From Opitutales bacterium (GTDB taxonomy: Bacteria > Verrucomicrobiota > Verrucomicrobiia > Opitutales > Intestinicryptomonadaceae): a DNA stretch of 16,893 nucleotides. The stretch spans positions 1 to 16,893 of the forward strand of contig JAGBOM010000146.1 in assembly GCA_017633865.1 (NCBI GenBank). The letters are read 5' to 3'. A program made the position numbers and the translations under genes. The notes beneath the pieces were generated by a model. It saw only the letters and a program-made list of their open reading frames with translations. It did not search any database and was not told the origin of the DNA. This document shows, one piece after another, positions 1 through 6,019 of this stretch. How positions within the stretch are numbered: position 1 is the stretch's first letter; every line of letters starts with the position of its first letter.

Positions 1-1
1 G

Positions 2-73
2 CAGCGGCGGGCGGGCGCCCCGGACAAGGGCGGCGCGGGGCTCGTCACCGCCGCCGTGGGAGGCGCCCAATGA
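2..73 (+). CDS. 3' end of an upstream gene (partial, unknown)
   Basis: The frame starting at base 2 stays open to a TGA at 71-73 and would encode the last 23 residues of a protein ending in GGAGLVTAAVGGAQ. The stop overlaps the next ATG (70-72) as ATGA, the tight coupling seen elsewhere in this window, which is the main reason for calling it. The fragment is too short to identify, and the high GC content makes open frames common, so confidence is modest. Confidence 0.4.
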   Translation, partial: QRRAGAPDKGGAGLVTAAVGGAQ

Positions 74-459
74 CCGCGCAGAGGCGAAAACGCATTTTAA
101 GGGCCCGCCAAGGGCCGAAAGCCGCTCCGGGGGTGGTAGGGCATACCCCGGCGGGCGAAAGTCCCGCCACGGGCCGGGAAAGCGCATTGACGGGGCAAGG
201 GCGGGGGTGGCTTACCGTCGCCGCCATGGCCCGGCGGCTTGGGCTGTCGGCCCAGACCCTCGCCCGGCGGGCGGCAACCGACCCGGAATTGTGGGCGCCC
301 GGCCCAGCCCTTGGGCCTTGGCAACCGGGGCGGTACGCCCCCGCCAAGGTGGCGGCGCTGGAGGCTTTTTTGTCCGGGGCGCTGTCCCGGGAGGAGGCCT
401 TGGCGGCTTGGGGCGTCGCCCGAGACCGGCTGCGGCTGGCGGCAAAGGGGCTTATGTGA
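70..459 (+). CDS. Small HTH-containing DNA-binding protein
   Basis: Encodes 129 residues. The ATG is preceded by GGGAGG at about 57-62, with suitable spacing. The first 45 residues are basic and low in order. From about residue 46 the sequence reads WLTVAAMARRLGLSAQTLARR, which has the spacing of a helix-turn-helix (helix, GLS turn, recognition helix). It is followed by a GRYAP segment and a helix (KVAALEAFL) resembling the wing and C-terminal helix of MerR/excisionase or Nu1-type winged HTH domains. A role in phage gene regulation, or as a terminase small subunit, is possible. The distance from the large terminase (about 6 kb) makes the terminase role unlikely. The specific function is not recognised. 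Confidence 0.6.
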   Translation: MTAQRRKRILRARQGPKAAPGVVGHTPAGESPATGRESALTGQGRGWLTVAAMARRLGLSAQTLARRAATDPELWAPGPALGPWQPGRYAPAKVAALEAFLSGALSREEALAAWGVARDRLRLAAKGLM

Positions 460-555
460 ACTGGCGGCAAGTCAATGGGCGGGGCTGCGACCTCGAAAGC
501 ACTGTCGGCTGTTGGTATGCCCGGCGTTTTTTGGGCGAAGAAAGGGGAAGTGACT

Positions 556-1122
556 ATGACAAGGTCTGGCAAGGACAGAAAAAAAACGACGGTGTCGCCC
601 CGCGAGAAGGCGGAGGCCATGCAGGTCTGGTTTGGGTTGGAGGACCACAGTTACGACCCCGCCGACGACGTGGGGGGCGGCGCATGGGTCATGGTCACGC
701 GCGTCGTCCCGGTCGCGCCAGAGGTGCGGCCACAGCTGTACGGGATATATTGGGCGCTCCCCTCTGAAGACAAGTGGGGGCGCCCCAAGGTGCGGGTCTA
801 CGTCCCAGACGAAGTCTGTCTGCTGGGGCCGGAGTATAGTCTGGTCTCGCCAGAGCGGCTGGAAATGTATCGGGCGAATGGTTGGAGCCTGCACATCGCC
901 CGTCCCGCCGCCGAGCCAGCCGACATGACCTTGGTGCTCCAAGGGCGGGCCCTGTGCGAGGACGAGCGAGAAGTGATTTGGGCGCTTCAACTAGACGGAT
1001 TGACTGAGGCCGAGGCTTGCGAGGAATACTTCCTCGGGCGGCACCAAGACGCTTCTCACCTTGGCGAATGTTGGTTGCCGAGCCCCGAAGTTGCGAAAGA
1101 ACTTGAGGCATTTTTTGGGTAA
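556..1122 (+). CDS. Hypothetical protein of 188 residues (orphan)
   Basis: I chose the ATG at 556 because AAAGGGGAAG lies just upstream (541-550). An in-frame ATG at 475 would add 27 residues but lacks a comparable ribosome binding site. The protein starts with a basic MTRSGKDRKK segment and continues as a mixed alpha/beta sequence, rich in Trp, Tyr and acidic residues, ending in ELEAFFG. It contains PKVRVYVPDEVCLLGPEY and an acidic helix around DGLTEAEACEEYF. I recognise no family. Base composition looks less GC-extreme than in neighbouring genes, which may mean separate acquisition. The 96 bases upstream (460-555) hold only the ribosome binding site. A highly structured intergenic stretch follows. 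Confidence 0.6.
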   Translation: MTRSGKDRKKTTVSPREKAEAMQVWFGLEDHSYDPADDVGGGAWVMVTRVVPVAPEVRPQLYGIYWALPSEDKWGRPKVRVYVPDEVCLLGPEYSLVSPERLEMYRANGWSLHIARPAAEPADMTLVLQGRALCEDEREVIWALQLDGLTEAEACEEYFLGRHQDASHLGECWLPSPEVAKELEAFFG

Positions 1123-1130
1123 GTTTGACC

Positions 1131-1147
1131 GCCGGGGACGCCCCGGC
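1131..1147 (+). repeat. Perfect hairpin just after the 556-1122 gene
   Basis: GCCGGGG (1131-1137), triloop ACG, CCCCGGC (1141-1147): a seven-base-pair perfect stem starting eight bases after the stop codon. No T-run follows, so it is not a classic intrinsic terminator. It could protect the 3' end or slow polymerase. Confidence 0.6.
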
Positions 1148-1163
1148 AAGGACTGACCCACAA

Positions 1164-1220
1164 CCCGCGCCCGGCGGTTGGCAACCTTGCGCCCCGGGGC
1201 GCAAGCGCCACGGGCGCGGG
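1164..1220 (+). repeat. Nested inverted repeat able to form a branched structure
   Basis: An outer perfect ten-base stem, CCCGCGCCCG (1164-1173) with CGGGCGCGGG (1211-1220), encloses an 18-base perfect palindrome TTGCGCCCCGGGGCGCAA (1187-1204) and a small GGTTG/CAACC repeat (1176-1186). The elements can pair as a closed multi-branch (three-way junction-like) fold in RNA or extrude as a cruciform in DNA. It lies wholly between genes. Function is unknown; candidates are a structured RNA leader of the 1250 gene, a replication or packaging site, or a protein-binding site. Confidence 0.6.
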
Positions 1221-1249
1221 GGCGGGGCTTATTTTGGAGCGCGCAAAAA

Positions 1250-1396
1250 ATGAGACCATACGACGACTACTGCACCCGCGCGTGGCTGGACTGGCGCGAC
1301 GCTTGCCGCGCCCGGCGCCGGGCGCAAAGGCTGACCATTGCCGCGACGGTGGCGGCGCTGGCGCTGATTGTGGCGCTTGCGGTTTGCGGCGGCTAA
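1250..1396 (+). CDS. Small single-pass membrane protein
   Basis: Encodes 48 residues from the ATG at 1250, with GGAG at about 1236-1239. A start further upstream would run into the palindromic region and give a Pro/Arg-rich extension, so the shorter form is preferred. Residues 1-28 are charged and strongly basic just before the membrane (RARRRAQR). Residues 29-48 form one hydrophobic helix (TIAATVAALALIVALAV) ending in CGG. The positive-inside rule predicts an N-in, C-out topology. Small one-helix proteins of this kind occur in phage accessory regions. A holin or spanin role is not supported, because no endolysin is nearby. Confidence 0.6.
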   Translation: MRPYDDYCTRAWLDWRDACRARRRAQRLTIAATVAALALIVALAVCGG

Positions 1397-1419
1397 TACG
1401 AGGGGGCGGATTGTTGACC

Positions 1420-1596
1420 ATGCGCCCGGCGGTGGAAATCGCGCTCCGCGCTTGCCGCATTGCCTTGCGCCGCCCGCGCATTAGCGCCCGGGAAAAAAAA
1501 TACTTGCTGGAAAAATTGGACGCGCTGTTGCGTCCCGCATGGGCGCGAATGTTGGACAACCAGCGCAAGGCGGCGGGGGAAAGGGGCGAGGAATGA
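1420..1596 (+). CDS. Small basic hypothetical protein (58 residues)
   Basis: ATG at 1420 with the purine-rich GAGGGGGCGGA at about 1400-1410. TTG codons at 1411 and 1414 are in frame but too close to that site. The protein is helical and basic (ALRACRIALRRPRISAREKK, then LLEKLDALLRPAW). It ends in GERGEE, and its TGA overlaps the next ATG as ATGA (1593-1596), implying translational coupling. No family recognised. Confidence 0.55.
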   Translation: MRPAVEIALRACRIALRRPRISAREKKYLLEKLDALLRPAWARMLDNQRKAAGERGEE

Positions 1597-2111
1597 GGGC
1601 GATTTGGTATGAGGCGCCAGATTTCTGGGCGGCGGTCGAAAGGCTTGACCACAAGCGCCGGGCGGAACTTTTCGCCCGCGAATGTGCCCGCCAGCGTCAA
1701 GAGCAAGAGCAGGCCGTAAGGGCCGCCCGCCTTGCCCCGCCCGCGCAAGCGGACGCCCGCCGCCGGGCAATCGCGCAGGGGCTTGAGGTTGACCCCCTTG
1801 ACGCCTTGGCCGAGGCAATCCGCGCCGCCGGGCGCTTTGCGGTGGAATATGAGGTTGACTATTGGCAAGCGTTGACAAAGGCCGCCCGGGACAGAGAGCG
1901 CAAACGCAAGGCCGCGCAGGCCGCAAGGGAAAGCCAACGAAAACGGGAAGCGCAAGCGGCGGCGAAAGCGAAAACGGAAAAGGCAAGGGCCGCCGCCCGG
2001 GCGCAAGCGCGGAAAGAGCGCGAAAAAGAGCGCAACCAGCGGCGGACAGTCCACGGCAAAATCGACGCCCGGCGGCGATTAAAACCGGGAAAGGCCAAGG
2101 AGCAAAATTAA
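1593..2111 (+). CDS. Highly charged, coiled-coil-like hypothetical protein
   Basis: Encodes 172 residues, starting in the ATGA overlap with the preceding gene and preceded by AAAGGGGCGAGG. Residues 1-90 look folded (MRAIWYEAPDFW, a long helix with alternating Glu and Arg, then EVDPLDALAEAIRAAGRF). From about residue 97 to the end it is a nearly uninterrupted Lys/Arg/Ala/Glu/Gln helix (for example DRERKRKAAQAARESQRKRE), typical of an extended charged helix or nucleic-acid-binding tail. Low-complexity composition defeats family recognition. The coupled neighbours 1250-1396 and 1420-1596 suggest a common transcript. Function unknown. Confidence 0.6.
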   Translation: MRAIWYEAPDFWAAVERLDHKRRAELFARECARQRQEQEQAVRAARLAPPAQADARRRAIAQGLEVDPLDALAEAIRAAGRFAVEYEVDYWQALTKAARDRERKRKAAQAARESQRKREAQAAAKAKTEKARAAARAQARKEREKERNQRRTVHGKIDARRRLKPGKAKEQN

Positions 2112-2125
2112 AGCGTTGGACAAAT

Positions 2126-2142
2126 CCCGGCGCGGGGCCGGG
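2126..2142 (+). repeat. Short intergenic hairpin
   Basis: CCCGGC (2126-2131), five-base loop, GCCGGG (2137-2142) in the 59-base gap before the HTH gene. It is followed by an A-rich tract containing the next ribosome binding site, not a T-run. It may be chance in GC-rich DNA. Confidence 0.35.
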
Positions 2143-2170
2143 GAAAAAGAAAAAAAAGGAGACGAAAAAA

Positions 2171-2791
2171 ATGGAAGAAAAGGATTTACCTGAACTGTTG
2201 TTTATTGGCGACGTGGCTACGACATTGCATGTGTCCGACACGTCGGTGGATAAGCTGTTTGCAGGCAGAATGCGCACCAAGTCCGGGGCGGCATATGTCC
2301 CGCCCCCCGCGAAGATTGGAACCGTGGCCGCGCGTTATATCGCGACGGATGACCTTGTCGCGTTTATCCGCCACTATTCCCCGTTTAGCGGGGTGCTCGA
2401 TTGCCTCGCAGGGACTTGGTCGACGCGCGACCTCAAAGAGCATATATACAAGCGCACTGGAGAGCGAGTTGCATCCGCGGTTGCGGTTGTCGACGGGTAT
2501 ATCGCCCTTTATCGTCAACGGTTGCGCTTGCCGCCTCTGTGGCGGTGGCAATGGGGGGACGTGGAGCAAGCAGCCGCCCCGGCGATAGCGGTGCAGGGGC
2601 AACCGACTGGTCGCAAGGGCGGCAAAACCTCGCAAATCGCCATGCCAATGTTTTTGCGGTCAGTCGCGGAAGCGGCCGCCGCCGCATATATGCGCGGCGA
2701 ATTCCGCCTATACGCAAACTACGAGGGGCGCCCTTTGCGGTTGTTTGTCGCGACAAAATATACTTACGCCAAGAAGAAAAAACAAAAATGA
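2171..2791 (+). CDS. Excisionase-like HTH protein
   Basis: Encodes 206 residues. The ATG at 2171 follows AAGGAGACG (GGAG at about 2158-2161) with good spacing. Residues 8-68 fit the HTH_17/AlpA/excisionase pattern: LLFIGDVATTLHVSDTSVDK gives the two helices of the HTH, PPPAKIG is the turn leading to a wing, and ARYIATDDLVAFIR is the helix that closes the domain. The rest (about 70-206) is less typical, with WRWQW, a GRKGGK stretch and a basic tail YAKKKKQK, and may bind DNA or a partner. It directly precedes the recombination genes, so control of that module or a DNA-remodelling role is plausible (inference). Composition is visibly lower in GC than in flanking genes. Confidence 0.65.
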   Translation: MEEKDLPELLFIGDVATTLHVSDTSVDKLFAGRMRTKSGAAYVPPPAKIGTVAARYIATDDLVAFIRHYSPFSGVLDCLAGTWSTRDLKEHIYKRTGERVASAVAVVDGYIALYRQRLRLPPLWRWQWGDVEQAAAPAIAVQGQPTGRKGGKTSQIAMPMFLRSVAEAAAAAYMRGEFRLYANYEGRPLRLFVATKYTYAKKKKQK

Positions 2792-2823
2792 ATGAAAGAG
2801 GCAAAAAAAAATAGGGAGAGAAA

Positions 2824-3486
2824 ATGAGCATTTACGCGAAACTACAGGCTATCAAGGGCGAATTGTGCGCCGGGGGCTTGCGGCAATCGGGGACAAATAA
2901 ATTCGCCGGTTTTAGTTATTTTGAGTTGTCCGATTTTTTGCCGCAAATCGTCGCCATTTGTAAAAAGTATAGTGTTTGCACAATTTACACTTGGGGCCCC
3001 GAGGTAGCGACGCTTTCCGCCGTGGATTGGGAGGCCAAGGACGGCGAGGATAAGAGCGTAGTAGTATCCTGCCCGGTGCCCGAGGATTTGGCCGCTTGCG
3101 GGCCGAAAGGCGCAAGCGCCATGCAAAGCATTGGGGCGGCGCAGACATATTTGCGCCGTTATCTCTATCTTGCGCTCTTCGACCTTTGCGAATGTGACGC
3201 CATCGACGCGGCCCCGCAAGACAAAGCGCCCGCCCCCGCGAAAGCGAAAAAAGCGGACGCCCCGGCCCCGCGATATGTCCCCGCGTCGGAGCGGGACGAA
3301 CTGTTGGGCTGGCTAAAGGACGCCCGCGCCTATCCCGCCGCCGCCGCCGCGATTAAGGACTATCTCGCGGCGGCCAAGGCTGACCGCGTAACCGCCCTTG
3401 GCCTTGAGGACTTGCGGCGCATGGTTGACAGCGCCCGCGCCGCCATGGGGGCGGACGCGGCGAAAGGACAACAGGAGAAGGAGTAA
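2824..3486 (+). CDS. erf: ERF-family single-strand annealing protein
   Basis: Encodes 220 residues; the AGGGAGAG before the ATG at 2824 is a good ribosome binding site. The N-terminal two thirds match the ERF superfamily of phage recombinases: an early KFAGFSYFELSDFLPQI segment (residues 26-42), beta-rich middle, and the diagnostic MQSIGAAQTYLRRYLYLALF block (residues 100-119) followed by the acidic ECDAID. From about 130 a Pro/Ala/Lys linker leads to a small helical C-terminal domain. ERF proteins bind single-stranded DNA and anneal complementary strands, promoting circularisation or recombination of phage genomes. SSB and RusA genes follow downstream, the usual grouping. The family call is secure; the exact partner is inferred. 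Confidence 0.9.
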   Translation: MSIYAKLQAIKGELCAGGLRQSGTNKFAGFSYFELSDFLPQIVAICKKYSVCTIYTWGPEVATLSAVDWEAKDGEDKSVVVSCPVPEDLAACGPKGASAMQSIGAAQTYLRRYLYLALFDLCECDAIDAAPQDKAPAPAKAKKADAPAPRYVPASERDELLGWLKDARAYPAAAAAIKDYLAAAKADRVTALGLEDLRRMVDSARAAMGADAAKGQQEKE

Positions 3487-3490
3487 GGGG

Positions 3491-3865
3491 ATGACGATTT
3501 ACCAGCAAGTTTTGGCCAAAACGGGCATACCCGCGCAACTCAAAAAAATGCGCGAAGAGTGCGAAGAACTTATCCAAGCCATCGACGCGGCGCGGGGGAA
3601 AATCACCCCCGAAGTGGCGGAAGAATTGGCGGACGTCGCCATTGTGGCGGGCGTGATTAATGCGAGTTTTTACGCCCCGGCCATCGCCGCCGCGCGACGC
3701 TACAAAGAGCGCCGTATGCGGGCGTTTTTGCGCAGCGGGTTCAAGACTTGGGGACAATTCAAAAAACGGGCATACCCCGGGTTCGCCGCGAAAAAGGACG
3801 ACATGCTCGCCGCCGTCGCCGCGAAAATCAAGGCGGCGACGGCACAAAAAAAAGGGGGCAAGTGA
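3491..3865 (+). CDS. MazG-like NTP pyrophosphohydrolase
   Basis: Encodes 124 residues, beginning four bases after the erf stop, with GGAG in the 3' end of erf as ribosome binding site. The all-alpha NTP pyrophosphohydrolase signature ExxE...ExxD is visible: acidic cluster E22/E23 with E25/E26 in MREECEELIQAIDAARG, then EVAEELADVAIVAG with E45 and D48. These residues bind the magnesium ions that hydrolyse nucleoside triphosphates to monophosphates and pyrophosphate. The C-terminal half (about 70-124) is basic and helical (RYKERRMRAFLRSGFK) and not obviously part of the family core; it might bind nucleic acid. Position between annealing protein and SSB suggests a nucleotide-pool role during replication (inference). 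Confidence 0.65.
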   Translation: MTIYQQVLAKTGIPAQLKKMREECEELIQAIDAARGKITPEVAEELADVAIVAGVINASFYAPAIAAARRYKERRMRAFLRSGFKTWGQFKKRAYPGFAAKKDDMLAAVAAKIKAATAQKKGGK

Positions 3866-3866
3866 G

Positions 3867-4328
3867 ATGGATTACAACCGCGTTATTATCGGGGGGCGGC
3901 TGACGTCCGCCCCAGACCAAAAAGCAACGCAAGACGGCGAGGCCGTGGCGCTGTTTTCCTTGGCCGTCAACCGCAAAGACAAAAACGGCCAAGAAACGGC
4001 GGACTTTTTCGATTGCGTGGCCTACGGCAAAACCGCCGACGCGATTTGCGCATACTTAGGCAAAGGCCGCGCGGCGCTTGTGGAGGGCCGGTTGCGTCAA
4101 CGGCGGTGGGAGACCGACGGGGGCGAGAAGCGCAGCAAAATCGAGGTCGTCGTCAGCGGGTGGCAATTCGCGGACAGCCGCCCCGACGGTGCCGCCGCGC
4201 AAGAGCCCGCGCCCGCGCCCCGTCCCGCGAAAAAGGAAGCATATAAGCCAATGACGCCTCCGGCCTATCGCCGCCAACAGCCGCCCGCGCCGGAGCCGCT
4301 GGAAACGCAAGAGGAAATCCCGTTTTAA
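3867..4328 (+). CDS. ssb: Single-stranded DNA-binding protein
   Basis: Encodes 153 residues from the ATG at 3867; an AAGGGGGC site sits just upstream. Residues 1-105 form a bacterial-type OB fold: MDYNRVIIGGRLTSAPDQK at the start, AVALFSLAVNRK, the DFFDCVAYGKTAD block, GKGRAALVEGRL and a final strand VVSGWQF. A Pro/Ala-rich linker follows, and the protein ends in the acidic tip EEIPF, equivalent to the DDIPF tail by which SSB recruits replication and repair proteins. It coats single-stranded DNA as a (presumed) tetramer. Sits between the MazG-like and rusA genes. Confidence 0.95.
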   Translation: MDYNRVIIGGRLTSAPDQKATQDGEAVALFSLAVNRKDKNGQETADFFDCVAYGKTADAICAYLGKGRAALVEGRLRQRRWETDGGEKRSKIEVVVSGWQFADSRPDGAAAQEPAPAPRPAKKEAYKPMTPPAYRRQQPPAPEPLETQEEIPF

Positions 4329-4344
4329 GTAAGGATTGCAACCA

Positions 4345-4719
4345 ATGCCCGCCGCCCCGAAAACTATTGCGCTTATATTGCCATACCCGCCATCCGTCAA
4401 CCATTATTGGCGGGCGTGGCGGGGCCGCGTGTGCGTTAGCGCAGCGGGCAAGCGCTACGCGGACACAGTGACAATCGCCGCCGCCATTGCGGGCTTGCGG
4501 GGCTTGCGCCTCGGGGGCGCGTTGGCCGTCCGTTGCGAGGTTTTCCCGCCAGACCGCCGCCGCCGCGACCTTGACAACGTGGGCAAGGCGCTGTACGACG
4601 CCTTGACCCGCGCCGGGGTTTGGTGCGATGATAGCCAAGTGGCGGACGCGCATTTTATCCGCCGCGAGGCGGACAAGGCGCGGCCCCGCGTCGAAGTGAC
4701 TATATCATTTTTAATTTAA
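4345..4719 (+). CDS. rusA: RusA-family Holliday junction resolvase
   Basis: Encodes 124 residues. The ATG at 4345 has AAGG at 4331-4334; an in-frame TTG at 4336 is too close to that site. The RusA pattern is clear: the N-terminal PYPPSVNHYWR, then PPDRRRRDLDNVGKALYDAL with catalytic-type acids D75 and D77 and K81, then GVWCDDSQV with D95/D96, and a closing beta strand RVEVTISFLI. RusA dimers cut four-way DNA junctions symmetrically, completing recombination begun by the ERF annealing protein and trimming branches before packaging. Length is that of the family (about 120 residues). Confidence 0.93.
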   Translation: MPAAPKTIALILPYPPSVNHYWRAWRGRVCVSAAGKRYADTVTIAAAIAGLRGLRLGGALAVRCEVFPPDRRRRDLDNVGKALYDALTRAGVWCDDSQVADAHFIRREADKARPRVEVTISFLI

Positions 4720-4749
4720 GCTAAAGAACATTTGCAGGGAAAAACGCAC

Positions 4750-5529
4750 ATGGAAATCACAGGCAAGGCCCATTGCTTCTTTGAGCAATCAGGCACGTTT
4801 AAGCGGGAGTTCGCGAAACTTGGCATCCCCGCCGCCGATTACGACCTCGCCAACGACTTTGGCGAGACCGATTTTCAGTTGGATTTGTTCGCAGAGATTG
4901 AAAAGGCGTGGCATGACGAAACAAGCGTTTTTGACGCGATTACACCCGAGGATTTAATCATTGCGTTTTTTCCTTGCACATACTTTTGCGGCAGCGCCAA
5001 CCCGCTTGCGTTTCGGCTTGATTATCTGAATTATCGCAAGCTGCAAACCTCGGAAAAAATCGGCGCTATTTTGTTACGCGCCCAGAACCGGGAGCGCAAT
5101 TACGAAACGCTCATTAAGTTCGTGGGCGTTTGCCTTATGCGGGGTTTGCGGTTGATTGTCGAGAACCCTTGGCAAACGCAAGGTTTTTTAACCAACAATT
5201 TTCTGCAATCGCCTTCGATAATCGATACGAACCGTCGGGAGCGAGGGGACGATTTCCGCAAACCCACGGGGTTTTGGTTTTTCGGCTGCGCGCCGACCAA
5301 AGGACATAGCCAAACCCGCCCGTCCAGGTTGCAACGCATCGGGATGCACAGGAGGCATTGCGAACGGCCCGGGCAAAATAATAGGGTGGCCCGTTCGATG
5401 ATTTCGTCCGATTACGCCCGGAATTTTATCTGCGATTTCGTCCTTGGCGTTGACCAGGGACTCGAGGCGCCGCTTTTTTGCGAATTGGAGAATCGCAGCG
5501 CAAGCGCAAGGCTAAACCGCGATGAATAA
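4750..5529 (+). CDS. Putative DNA cytosine methyltransferase-like protein
   Basis: Encodes 259 residues; ATG at 4750 with AGGGA at 4736-4740. Features resembling C5-cytosine methyltransferases, though divergent: an N-terminal segment CFFEQSGTFKREFAKLG in the place of the AdoMet-binding motif I (no canonical GxGxG), acids in DYDLANDFGETDF (motif II-III region), DLIIAFFPCTYFC with a Pro-Cys pair at 75-76 matching the catalytic motif IV position, and LIVENP with E138-N139-P140 matching motif VI. A C-terminal RSMISSDYARNFICDFVLG closes the fold. The likely role is methylation of phage DNA or a related base change, which may guard it against restriction (inference). Base and codon use are clearly more AT-rich than neighbours, suggesting recent acquisition. 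The last eight bases overlap the next gene. Confidence 0.6.
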   Translation: MEITGKAHCFFEQSGTFKREFAKLGIPAADYDLANDFGETDFQLDLFAEIEKAWHDETSVFDAITPEDLIIAFFPCTYFCGSANPLAFRLDYLNYRKLQTSEKIGAILLRAQNRERNYETLIKFVGVCLMRGLRLIVENPWQTQGFLTNNFLQSPSIIDTNRRERGDDFRKPTGFWFFGCAPTKGHSQTRPSRLQRIGMHRRHCERPGQNNRVARSMISSDYARNFICDFVLGVDQGLEAPLFCELENRSASARLNRDE

Positions 5530-5920
5530 ACGCAGAGCGCGGGCGAAAGGTAAGGGGCAAGCGCCCGCGCCCCTGTTCGACGCCCCGGGGAACAACGCCC
5601 TTGGGCAATGGCTGGAGCAACCCGGCAACGCGGAAAAGATGATGGCCGCCGCGCAAAAAGAGGCGGCATATATAGCCGCCCGCGCCCCCGCCGGGGCGGT
5701 AGACATTGACGATTTGGCGGGGGATTTAATTCTCGACATTTTGCGGGCCGCGCATAAGTTTGACCCGCGCCGGGGTGTCCGGGAAATCTACTTTATTCGT
5801 AGCGTTTTGGCATTGCGGGGGCGCAACCGCTTGGCGGACATGGCCCGCAAGGCAGAGCGGGCGGGGCGCTACCGGGACGCCGTACAGGCTAAAAACCGCC
5901 TAAAAATAGGCATGGAATAG
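5522..5920 (+). CDS. Sigma-70 region 2-like small protein
   Basis: Encodes 132 residues, overlapping the end of the methyltransferase-like gene by eight bases. Residues about 61-103 (DIDDLAGDLILDILRAAHKF then DPRRGVREIYFIRSVLALRG) follow the helix spacing of sigma-70 region 2.1-2.2: the D-D-L helix, the aromatic-D-P-R-x-G core of 2.2, and a following aromatic helix. This is the part that binds the RNA polymerase beta' clamp. No region 4 or other promoter -35-reading HTH is present. The N-terminus (1-20) is basic and the C-terminus is short and charged. Lying immediately before the terminase and structural genes, it is a candidate regulator of late transcription (inference). The similarity is partial, and a fortuitous helical match remains possible. 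Confidence 0.5.
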   Translation: MNKRRARAKGKGQAPAPLFDAPGNNALGQWLEQPGNAEKMMAAAQKEAAYIAARAPAGAVDIDDLAGDLILDILRAAHKFDPRRGVREIYFIRSVLALRGRNRLADMARKAERAGRYRDAVQAKNRLKIGME

Positions 5921-5921
5921 C

Positions 5922-5979
5922 ATCCCGCAAAAACTGCGGGGATGGCGGGGGCGCCAAGGTACTACCCCCGGGCGCCCCC
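5922..5979 (+). promoter_or_regulatory. Two-hairpin leader before the terminase gene
   Basis: In the 99-base gap 5921-6019, CCCGCA and TGCGGG pair around an AAAAC loop at about 5924-5940. A second perfect stem, GGGGGCGCC (5947-5955) with GGCGCCCCC (5971-5979), follows after seven bases. Neither ends in a T-run. They sit between the regulator-like gene and the first late gene, so polymerase pausing, antitermination or translational control are possible. No clear promoter is seen. Confidence 0.45.
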
Positions 5980-6019
5980 GGGCCGTGCCGCAGCGGAAGT
6001 AGTCTTTTGGGGACGGACA

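Noticed and set aside
70..459. Terminase small subunit (Nu1-like) for the first HTH gene
   Set aside because: An HTH alone is not diagnostic, and the gene lies about 6 kb from the large subunit with replication genes between.
456..767. + strand frame from GTG 456 overlapping the 556 gene
   Set aside because: The first 45 residues look protein-like, but the rest turns into Arg/Gly repeats and it overlaps the better-supported frame at 556. No good ribosome binding site is seen for the GTG.
1198..1209. Word GGCGCAAGCGCC, also at 3109-3120 and 7837-7848, as an uptake or recognition sequence
   Set aside because: Two of three copies are within genes where GCG CAA GCG-like codons are frequent; three copies in 16.9 kb of this composition is not convincing.
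1250..1396. Holin
   Set aside because: One hydrophobic helix is not enough; no endolysin or spanin is nearby.
1056..2054. Minus-strand open frame of 332 codons over the small-gene region
   Set aside because: Its Pro/Arg/Ala-rich product looks like antisense of Ala/Arg-rich genes. The + strand genes have ribosome binding sites and ATGA couplings.
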